From positions 26,229,001-26,293,000 of the forward strand of contig OY756966.1 in assembly GCA_963580455.1 (NCBI GenBank): a stretch of 64,000 nt of DNA. The letters run 5' to 3'. Positions within the stretch are counted from its first letter, which is position 1. Each line of letters begins with the position of its first letter. The notes under the pieces are model-generated. The model saw only the letters and a list, made by a program, of their open reading frames with translations, was not told the DNA's origin and ran no database searches. The position numbers and the translations under genes are program-made. This stretch comes from Euonymus europaeus (lineage: Eukaryota; Streptophyta; Magnoliopsida; Celastrales; Celastraceae). Below, piece after piece: positions 1 through 9,335 of the stretch.

Positions 1-5
1 GACTC

Positions 6-88
6 CGAGTTCTGAATTCGTAGATTTTTAGCTTGATTTCGCACTACTTTTCGAGCTCTACAATCCTGGCATTTCGGATTTTGATTTC
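6..88 (+). repeat. Internal direct sub-repeat of ~46-48 bp
   Basis: Positions 6-40 and 52-88 align with each other. Both begin CGAG(T/C)TCT, both have an AAT-TC core followed by GG, and both end in TTGATTTC (33-40 and 81-88). The offset is 46 bp at the left end and 48 bp at the right. Inference: the 173-bp unit may have grown from a shorter repeat of about 47 bp. The rest of the unit (97-173) does not show an equally clear third copy. Confidence 0.5.
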
Positions 89-96
89 AGAACTCG
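6..96. repeat. 11-bp perfect inverted repeat within the monomer
   Basis: CGAGTTCTGAA at 6-16 is the exact reverse complement of TTCAGAACTCG at 86-96, separated by 69 bp. The same pair recurs in many of the 370 monomers; across unit boundaries the arms are 82 bp apart. A smaller pair in the same unit, AACGG at 152-156 and CCGTT at 169-173, could form a hairpin with a 12-base loop. Established context: dyad symmetry and cruciform potential have been proposed as features of centromeric satellites that lack CENP-B boxes. Whether this stem forms is not shown. Arm variants such as GAGTTCAGAA, GACTTCTGAA, CAGTACTCG and CAGAAGTCG do not change in compensating pairs, which argues against strict selection on the stem. 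Confidence 0.85.
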
Positions 97-2246
97 TGGC
101 TAGTAGGTCTCGTTTCACCTAGTTAGCCGCGAAATGTGTTTTCTTTACGTAAACGGTTTTATGAATATCCGTTGACTCCGAGTTCTGAATTCGATGATTT
201 TTAACTTGATTTCACACTACTTTTTGAGCTCTACAATCCTGGTGTTTCGAACTTTGATTTCAGAACTCATGGCTAGTAGGTCTTGTTTCACCTAGTAAGC
301 CGCGAAATGTGGTGTCTTTACGTAAACGGTTTTATGAAAATCCGTTGACTCCGAGTTCTGAATTCGGAGATTTTTAGCTTGATTTTGCACTACTTTTTGA
401 GCTCTACAATCCTGGAATTTCGGATTTTGATTTCAGAACTCGTGGCTAGTAGGTCTCGTTTCACCTAGTTAGCCGCGAAATGTGGTTTCTTTACGTAAAC
501 GGTTTTATGAATATCCGTTGACTCCGAGTTCTGAATTCGGTGAATTTTAGCTTGACTTCCCACTACTTTTCGAGCTCTACAATCCTGGGGTTTCGGATTT
601 TGATTTCAGTACTCGTGGCTAGTAGGTCTCGTTTCACCTAGTTAGCCACGAAATGTGGTTTCTTTACGTAAACGGTTTTATGAATATCCGTTGACTCCGA
701 GTTCTGAATACGGTGATTTTTAGCTTGACTTCGCACTACTTTTCGAGCTCTACAATCCTGGAGTTTCGGATTTTGATTTCAGTACTCGTGGCTAGTAGGT
801 CTTGTTTCCTCTAGTTAGCCGCGAAATGTGGTTTCTTTACGTAAACGGTTTTATGAATATCTGTTGACTCCGAGTTCTGAATTCGGTGATTTTTAGCTGG
901 ATTTCGCACTACTTTTCGAGCTCTACAATCCTGGCATTTTGGATTTTGATTTCAGAACTCGTGGCTAGTTGGTCTCGTTTCACCTAGTTAGCCGCAAAAT
1001 GTGGTTTCTTTACGTAAACGGTTTTATGAATATCCGTTGACTCCGAGTTCTGAATTCGGAGATTTTTAGCTTGATTTCGCACTACTTTTTGAGCTCTACA
1101 ATCCTGGCATTTCGGATTTTTATTTCAGAACTCGTGGCTAGTAGGTCTCGTTTCACATAGTTAGCCGCGAAATGCGGTTTCTTTACGTAAACGGTTTTAT
1201 GAATATCTGTTGACTCTGAGTTCTGAATTCGGTGAATTTTAAATTGACTTCCCACTACTTTTCGAGCTCTACAATCCTGGCGCTTTGGATTTTGATTTCA
1301 GAACTCGTGGCTAGTAGGTCTCATTTCACCTAGTTAGCCGCGAAATGTGTTTTCTTTACGTAAACGGTTTTATGAATATCCGTTGACTCCGAGTTCTGAA
1401 TTCGGTGATTTTAACTTGATTTCGCACTTCTTTTTGAGCTCTACAATCCTGGTGTTTCGGATTTTGATTTCAGAACTCGAGGCTAGTAGGTCTTTTTCAC
1501 CTAGTTAGCCGCGAAATATGGTTTCTTTATGTAAACGGTTTTATGAATATCCGTTGACTACGAGTTCTGAATTCGGTGATTTTTAGTTTGATTTCGTACT
1601 ACTTTTTGAGCTCTACAATCCTGGCATTTCGGATTTTGATTTCAGAACTCGTGGCTAGTGGGTCTCGTTTCACCTAGTTAGCCGCGAAATGTGGTTTCTT
1701 TACGTAAACGGTTTTATGAATATCCGTTGACTCCGAGTTCTGAATTCGGGGATTTTTAGCTTGACTTCACACTACTTTTCGAGCTCTACAATCCTGGCGT
1801 TTTGGATTTTGATTTCAGAACTCGTGGCTAGTTGGTCTCGTTTCACCTAGTTAGCCGCGAAATGTGGTTTCTTTACGTAAACGGTTTTATGAATATCCGT
1901 TGACTCCGAGTTCAGAATTCGGTGATTTTTAGCTTGATTTTGCACTAATTTTCGAGCTCTACAATCCTGGCGTTCCGGATTTTGATTTCAGAACTCGTGG
2001 CTAGTAGGTCTCGTTTCACCTAGTTAGCCGCGAAATGTGGTTTCTTTACGTAAACGGTTTTATGAATATCCGTTGACTCCGAGTTCAGAATTCGGTGATT
2101 TTTAGCATGATTTCACACTACTTTTTGAGCTCTACAATCATGGTTTTCGGATTTTGATTTCAGAACTCGTGGCTAGTAGGTCTCGTTTCACCTAATTAGC
2201 CGCGAAATGTGGTTTCTTTACGTAAACGGTTTTATGAATATCCGTT

Positions 2247-3457
2247 GACTCCGAGTTCTGAATTCGGTGATTTTTAGCTTGATTTTGCACTACTTTTCGA
2301 ACTCTACAATCCTGGTTTTTTGGATTTTGATTTCAGAACTCGTGGCTAGTTGGTCTCGTTTCACCTAGTTAGCCGCGAAATGTGGTTTCTTTACGTAAAC
2401 GGTTTTATGAATATCCGTTGACTCCGAGTTCAGAATTCGGTGATTTTTAGCTTGATTTCGCACTACTTTTCGAGCTCTACAATCCTGGCGTTCCGGATTT
2501 TGATTTCGGAACTCGTGGGTAGTAGGTCTCGTTTCACCTATTTAGCAGCGAAATGTGGTTTCTTTACGTAAACGGTTTTATGAATATCCGTTGACTCCGA
2601 GTTCTGAATTCGGTGATTTTTAGCTTGATTTCGCACTACTTTTCGAGCTCTACAATCCTGGTGTTTCGGATTTTTATTTCAGAACTCGTGTCTAGTAGGT
2701 CTCTTTTCACCTAGTTAGCCGCGAAATATGGTTTCTTTACGTAAACGGTTTTATGAATATCCGTTGACTACGAGTTCTGAATTCGGTGATTTTTAGCTTG
2801 ATTTCGCACTACTTTTCGAGCTCTACAATCCTGGTGTTTCGGATTTTGATTTCAGAACTCGAGGCTAGTAAGTCTCGTTTCACCTAGTTAGCCGCGAAAA
2901 ATGATTTCTTTACGTAAACGGTTTTATGAATATCCGTTGACTACGAGTTCTGAATTCGGTGATTTTTAGCTTGATTTCGCACTACTTTTTGAGCTCTACA
3001 ATCCTGGCGTTTCGGATTTTGATTTCAGAACTCGTGGCTAGTAGGTCTCGTTTCACCTAGTTAGCCGCGAAATGTGGTTTCTTTACGTAAACGGTTTTAT
3101 TAATATCCGTTGACTCCGAGTTCTGAATTCGGTGATTTTTAGCTTGATTTTGCACTACTTTTCGAACTCTACAATCCTGGTTTTTTGGATTTTGATTTCA
3201 GAACTCGTGGCTAGTAGGTCTCGTTTCACCTAATAAGCCGCGAAATATGGTTTCTTTACGTAAACGGTTTTATGAATATCCGTTGACTACGAGTTCTGAA
3301 TTCGGTGATTTTTAGCTTGATTTCGCACTACTTTTTGAGCTCTACAATCCTGGAGTTTCGGATTTTGATTTCAGAACTCGTGGCTAGTAGGTCTCGTTTC
3401 ACCTAGTTAGCCGCGAAATGTGGTTTCTTTACGTGAACGGTTTTATGAATATCCGTT
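2247..3457 (+). repeat. 7-mer HOR, copy 1 (1211 bp)
   Basis: Seven monomers, duplicated immediately downstream at an offset of exactly 1211 bp (7 x 173). Shared private variants include GCGAAAAATGATTTC (within 2891-2910 here and 4102-4121 in copy 2), TCGAACTC with GGTTTTTTGG in the first unit, and GTGAACGG at the end. The sixth unit here (3112-3284) combines a TCGAACTC/GGTTTTTTGG left side with an AATAAGCC right side, whereas copy 2 has CACAC and GGTGTTTCGAAT at that place. This points to exchange or conversion inside the unit after the duplication. Confidence 0.85.
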
Positions 3458-4668
3458 GACTCCGAGTTCTGAATTCGGTGATTTTTAGCTTGATTTTGCA
3501 CTACTTTTCGAACTCTACAATCCTGGTTTTTTGGATTTTGATTTCAGAACTCGTGGCTAGTTGGTCTCGTTTCACCTAGTTAGCCGCGAAATGTGGTTTC
3601 TTTACGTAAACGGTTTTATGAATATCCGTTGACTCCGAGTTCAGAATTCGGTGATTTTTAGCTTGATTTCGCACTACTTTTCGAGCTCTACAATCCTGGC
3701 GTTCCGGATTTTGATTTCAGAACTCGTGGGTAGTAGGTCTCGTTTCACCTATTTAGCAGCGAAATTTGGTTTCTTTACGTAAACGGTTTTATGAATATCC
3801 GTTGACTCCGAGTTCTGAATTCGGTGATTTTTAGCTTGATTTCGCACTACTTTTCGAACTCTACAATCCTGGTGTTTCGGATTTTGATTTCAGAACTCGT
3901 GTCTAGTAGGTCTCTTTTCACCTAGTTAGCCGCGAAATATGGTTTCTTTACGTAAACGGTTTTATGAATATCCGTTGACTACGAGTTCTGAATTCGGTGA
4001 TTTTTAGCTTGATTTCGCACTACTTTTCGAGCTCTACAATCCTGGTGTTTCGGATTTTGATTTCAGAACTCGAGGCTAGTAAGTCTCGTTTCACCTAGTT
4101 AGCCGCGAAAAATGATTTCTTTACGTAAACGGTTTTATGAATATCCGTTGACTACGAGTTCTGAATTCGGTGATTTTTAGCTCGATTTCGCACTACTTTT
4201 TGAGCTCTACAATCCTGGCGTTTCGGATTTTGATTTCAGAACTCGTGGCTAGTAGATCTCGTTTCACCTAGTTAGCCGCGAAATGTGGTTTCTTTACGTA
4301 AACGGTTTTATTAATATCCGTTGACTCCGAGTTCTGAATTCGGTGATTTTTAGCTTGATTTCACACTACTTTTTGAGCTCCACAATCCTGGTGTTTCGAA
4401 TTTTGATTTCAGAACTCGTGGCTAGTAGGTCTCGTTTCACCTAATAAGCCGCGAAATATGGTTTCTTTACGTAAACGGTTTTATGAATATCCGTTGACTA
4501 CGAGTTCTGAGTTCGGTGATTTTTAGCTTGATTTCGCACTACTTTTTGAGCTCTACAATCCTGGAGTTTCGGATTTTGATTTCAGAACTCGTGGCTAGTA
4601 GGTCTCGTTTCACCTAGTTAGCCGCGAAATGTGGTTTCTTTACGTGAACGGTTTTATGAATATCCGTT
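3458..4668 (+). repeat. 7-mer HOR, copy 2 (1211 bp)
   Basis: Tandem partner of 2247-3457. The gactac/GGAGTTTCGG unit at 3285 has its counterpart at 4496. The copies differ by scattered single bases (for example GAGTTCGG for GAATTCGG near 4511) and by the replaced unit at 4323-4495. Confidence 0.85.
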
Positions 4669-6225
4669 GACTCTGAGTTCTGAATTCGGTGATTTTTAGC
4701 TTGATTTCGCACTACTTTTCGAGCTCTACAATCCTGGCGTTCCGGATTTTGATTTCAGAACTCGTGGCTAGTAGGTCTCGTTTCACCTAGTTAGCCGCGA
4801 AATGTGGTTTCTTTACGTAAACGGTTTTATAAATATCCGTTGACTACGAGTTCTGAATTCGGCGATTTTTAGCTTGATTTCGCACTACTTTTTTAGCTCT
4901 ACAATCCTGGAGTTTCGGATTTTGATTTCAGAACTCGTGGCTAGTAGGTCTCGTTTCACCTAGTTAGCCGCGAAATGTGGTTTCTTTACGTAAACGGTTT
5001 TATGAATATCCGTTGACTACGAGTTATGAATTCGGCGATTTTTAGCTTGATTTCGAACTACTTTTTTAGCTCTACAATCCTGGTGTTTCGAATTTTGATT
5101 TCAGAACTCGTGGCTAGTAGGTCTCGTTTCACCTAATAAGCCGCGAACTATGGTTTCTTTACGTAAACGGTTTTATGAATATCCGTTGACAACGAGTTCT
5201 GAATTCGTTGATTTTTAGCTTGATTTCGTACTACTTTTTGAGCTCTACAATCCTGGAGTTTTGGATTTTGATTTCAGAACTCGTGGTTAGTAGGTTCTGT
5301 TTCACCTATTTAGCCGCGAAATGTGGTTTCTTTACGTAAACGGTTTTATGAATATCCGTTGACTCCGAGTTCTGAATTTGGTGATTTTTAGCTTGACTTC
5401 CCACTACTTTTCGAGCTCTACAATCCTAGCGTTTTGGATTTTGATTTCGGAACTCGTGGCTAGTTGGTCTCGTTTCACCAAGTTATCCGCGAAATGTGGT
5501 TTCTTTACGTAAACGGTTTTATGAATATCCGTTGACTCCGAGTTCTGAATTCGGTGATTTTTAGCTTGATTTCGCACTACTTTTTGAGCTCTAGAATCCT
5601 GGCGTTCCGGATTTTGATTTCAGAACTCGTGGCTAGTAGGTCTCGTTTCACCTAGTTAGCCGCGAAATGTGGTTTCTTTACGTAAACGGTTTTATGAATA
5701 TCCGTTGACTACGAGTTCTGAATTCGGCGATTTTTAGCTTGATTTCGCACTACTTTTTTAGCTCTACAATCCTGGAGTTTCGGATTTTGATTTCAGAACT
5801 CGTGGCTAGTAGGTCTCGTTTCACCTAGTTAGCCGCGAAATGTGGTTTCTTTACGTAAACGGTTTTATGAATATCCGTTGACTCCGAGTTCTGAATTCGG
5901 CGATTTTTAGCTTGATTGCGCACTACTTTTTTAGCTCTACAATCCTGGCGCTTCGGATTTTGATTTCAGAACTCGTGGCTAGTAGGTCTCGTTTCACCTA
6001 ATAAGCCGCGAAATATGGTTTCTTTACGTAAACGGTTTTATGAATATCCGTTGACAACGAGTTCTGAATTCGGTGATTTTTAGCTTGATTTCGTACTACT
6101 TTTTGAGCTCTACAATCCTGGCGTTTCGGATTTTGATTTCAGAACTCGTGGCTAGTAGGTCCTGTTTCACCTAGTTAGCCGCGAAATGTGGTTTCTTTAC
6201 GTAAACGGTTTTATGAATATCCGTT
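4669..6225 (+). repeat. 5-mer followed by its 4-mer derivative
   Basis: A five-monomer block (4669-5533, 865 bp) is followed by a four-monomer version (5534-6225, 692 bp). Both open with a GGCGTTCCGG unit, then gactac with CGGCGA and TTTTTTAGCTC, then an AATAAGCC unit, then GACAACGAG. The longer copy ends with an extra ACTTCCC/TAGCGTTTTGG unit that the shorter one lacks. The GGCGTTCCGG unit with GACTCTGAG reappears at 6226. Confidence 0.8.
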
Positions 6226-7607
6226 GACTCTGAGTTCTGAATTCGGCGATTTTTAGCTTGATTTCGCACTACTTTTCGAGCTCTACAATCCTGGCGTTCC
6301 GGATTTTGATTTCAGAACTCGTGGCTAGTAGGTCTCGTTTCACCTAGTTAGCCGCGAAATGTGGTTCCTTTACGTAAACGGATTTATGAATATCCTTTGA
6401 CTCCGAGTTCAGAATTCAGTGATTTTTAGCATGATTTCACACTACTTTTCGAGCTCTACAATCATGGTTTTCGGATTTTGATTTCAGAACTCGTGGCTAG
6501 TAGGTCTCGTTTCACCTAATTAGCCGCGAAATGTGGTTTCTTTACGTAAACGGTTTTATGAATATCCGTTGACTCCGAGTTCTGAATTCTGTGATTTTTA
6601 GCTTGATTTCGCACTACTTTTCGAACTCTACAATCCTGGATTTTTGGATTTTGATTTCAGAACTCGTGGCTAGTTGGTCTCGTTTCACCTAGTTAGCCGC
6701 GAAATGTGGTTTCTTTACGTAAACGGTTTTATGAATATCCGTTGACTACGAGTTCAGAATTCGGTGATTTTTAGCTTGATTTCGCACTAATTTTCGAGCT
6801 CTACAATCCTGGCGTTCCGGATTTTGATTTCAGTACTCGTGGCTAGTAGGTCTCGTTTCACCTAGTTAGCCGCGAAATGTGGTTTCTTTACGTAAACGGT
6901 TTTATGAATATCCGTTGACTCCGAGTTCAGAATTCGGTGATTTTTAGCATGATTTCACACTACTTTTCGAGCTCTACAATCATGGTTTTCGGATTTTGAT
7001 TTCAGAACTCGTGGCTAGTAGGTCTCGTTTCACCTAATTAGCCGCGAAATGTGGTTTGTTTACGTAAACGGTTTTATGAATATCCGTTGACTCCGAGTTC
7101 TGAATTCGGTGATTTTTAGCTTGATTTCGCACTACTTTTCGAACTCTACAATCCTGGTTTTTTGGATTTTGATTTCAGAACTCGTGGCTAGTTGGTCTCG
7201 TTTCACCTAGTTAGCCGCGAAATGTGGTTTCTTTACGTAAACGGTTTTATGAATATCCGTTGACTCCGAGTTCAGAATTCGGTGATTTTTAGCTTGATTT
7301 CGCACTACTTTTCGAGCTCTACAATCCTGGCATTCCGGATTTTGATTTCAGAACTCGTGGGTAGTAGGTCTCGTTTCACCTATTTAGCAGCGAAATGTGG
7401 TTTCTTTACGTAAACGGTTTTATGAATATCCGTTGACTCCGAGTTCTGAATTCGGTGATTTTTAGCTTGATTTCGCACTAATTTTCGAGCTCTACAATCC
7501 TGGTGTTTCGGATTTTTATTTCAGAACTCGTGTCTAGTAGGTCTCTTTTCACCTAGTTAGCCGCGAAATATGGTTTCTTTACGTAAACGGTTTTATGAAT
7601 ATATTTT
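6226..7607 (+). repeat. Eight-unit block shared with 40634 onward
   Basis: Monomers in the order GACTCTGAG/CGGCGA/GCGTTCCGG, AGCATG/ATCATGG, GAATTCTGTG with TCGAACTC, TTCAGAATT with ACTAATTTTC, AGCATG/ATCATGG, GGTTTTTTGG, TATTTAGCAGCG and GTGTCTAG. The same series starts at 40634 (offset 34408 bp) and includes the rare GAATTCTGTG variant. This suggests segmental copying across about 34 kb of the array. Confidence 0.8.
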
Positions 7608-9335
7608 CATTCCAAGTTCGGAATTCGGTGATTTTTAGCTTGATTTCGCACTACTTTTCGAGCTCTACAATCGTGGTTTTCGGATTTTGATTTCAGAACT
7701 CGTGTCTAGTTGGTCTCGTTTCACCTAGTTAGCCGCAAAATATGGTTTCTTTACGTAAACGGTTTTATGAATATCCGTTGACTCCAAGTTCTGAATTCGG
7801 TGATTTTTAGCTTGATTTCGCACTACTTTTCGAGCTCTATAATCCTAGCGTTCCGGATTTTGATTTCAGAACTCGTGGCTAGTAGGTCTCGTTTCACCTA
7901 GTTAGCCGCAAAATATGGTTTCTTTACGTAAACGGTTTTATGAACATATTTTCATTCCAAGTTCGGAATTCGGTGATTTTTAGCTTGATTTCGCACTACT
8001 TTTCGAGCTCTACAATCATGGTTTTCGGATTTTGATTTCAGAACTCGTGTCTAGTAGGTCTCGTTTCACCTAGTTAGCCGCGAAATATGGTTTCTTTACG
8101 TAAACGGTTTTATGAATATCCGTTGACTCCAAGTTCTGAATTCGGTGATTTTTAGCTTGATTTCGCGCTACTTTTCGAGCTCTACAATCCTGGAGTTCCG
8201 GATTTTGATTTCAGAACTCATGGCTAGTAGGTCCTGTTTCACCTAGTTAGCCGCGAAATGTGGTTTCTTTACGTAAACGGTTTTATGAATATCCGTTGAC
8301 TCCGAGTTCTGAATTCGGTGAATTTTAGCTTGATTTCGCACTACTTTTTGAGCTCTACAATCCTGGCGCTTCGGATTTTTATTTCAGAACTCGTGGCTAG
8401 TAGGTCTCATTTCACCTAGTTAGCCGCGAAATGTGGTTTCTTTACGTAAACGGTTTTATGAATATCCGTTGACTCCGAGTTCTGAATTCGGTGATTTTTA
8501 GCTTGATTTCGCACTACTTTTTGAGCTCTACAATCCTGGTGTTTCGGATTTTGATTTCAGAACTCGTGGCTAGTAGGTCTTGTTTCACCTAGTTAGCCGC
8601 GAAATGTGGTTTCTTTACGTAAACGGTTTTATGAATATCCGTTGACTCTGAGTTCTGAATTCCGTGAATTTTAGCTTGATTTCGCACTAATTTTCGAGCT
8701 CTACAATCTTGGCGCTTCGAATTTTGATTTCAGAACTGGTGGCTAGTAGGTCTCGTTTCACCTAGTTAGCCGCGAAATGTGCTTTCTTTACGTGAACGGT
8801 TTTATGAATATCCGTTGACTCCGAGTTCTGAATTCGGTGATTTTTAGCTTGATTTCGCACTACTTTTTGAGCTCTACAATCCTGGCATTTCGGATTTTGA
8901 TTTCAGAACTCGTGGCTAGTAGGTCTCGTTTCAGCTAGTTAGCCGCGAAATGTGGTTTCTTTACGTTAACGGTTTTATGAATATCCGTTGACTCCGAGTT
9001 CTGAATTCGGTGAATTTTAGCTTGACTTCCCACTACTTTTCGAGCTCTACAATCCTGGCGCTTCGGATTTTGATTTCAGAACTCGTGGCTAGTAGGTCTC
9101 ATTTCACCTAGTTAGCCGCGAAATGTGGTTTCTTTACGTAAACGGTTTTATGAATATCCGTTGACTCCGAGTTCTGAATTCGGTGATTTTTAGCTTGATT
9201 TCGCACTACTTTTTGAGCTCTACAATCCTGGTGTTTCGGATTTTGATTTCAGAACTCGAGGCTAGTAGGTCTCGTTTCACCTAATAAGCCGCGAAATATG
9301 GTTTCTTTACGTAAACGGTTTTATGAATATCCGTT
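7608..9335 (+). repeat. 172-bp subfamily dimers followed by mixed monomers
   Basis: From 7608 to about 8280, units of the ATTTTCATTCCAAGTTCGG type (the GACTCCGAGTTCT junction replaced, and CATGGTTTTCGG making them 172 bp) alternate with GACTCCAAG units. From about 8280 the series is ordinary 173-bp monomers: GGCGCTTCGG, GGTGTTTCGG, an ACTGGTGG/GTGCTTTC/GTGAACGG unit, and a CAGCTAGTT unit. No gene is seen. Confidence 0.8.

Larger units (their letters stand above)
1..173 (+). repeat. Representative satellite monomer (reference unit)
   Basis: This unit, phased on GACTCCGAGTTC, is used here for monomer coordinates. GAATTC lies at 14-19, GAGCTC at 53-58 and TACGTA inside TTACGTAA at 145-152. The stretch at about 62-75, between CTACAAT and GGATTTTGATTTC, is the most variable part: it reads CCTGGCGTTTC, CCTGGCATTTC, CCTGGAATTTC, CATGGTTTTC, CCTCGCGTTTC and many other ways across the array. 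The parts around 77-95 and 139-168 change much less. The unit has 70 G/C of 173. The start phase is arbitrary, because the array gives no natural boundary. Confidence 0.95.
1..2246 (+). repeat. Mixed monomers opening with a 'gtaga' block
   Basis: Thirteen monomers. The first three carry a diagnostic set (ATTCGTAGA; then ATTCGATGA with TTTCGAAC and GTAAGCC; then CGGAGA with GGAATTT) that recurs in the same order at 10720, 14351, 16600 and 27148. Later units include the TTCAGAATTC and AGCATGATTTCACAC types that dominate 40.6-53.8 kb. One unit has a single-base loss in the AGGTCTCGTTTC stretch near 1494. No gene or other element is seen. Confidence 0.85.

Noticed and set aside
145..152. TTACGTAA as a bZIP-type or other transcription-factor site.
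   Set aside because: A palindromic 8-mer is expected to match some factor by chance, it repeats only because the monomer does, and no promoter context accompanies it.
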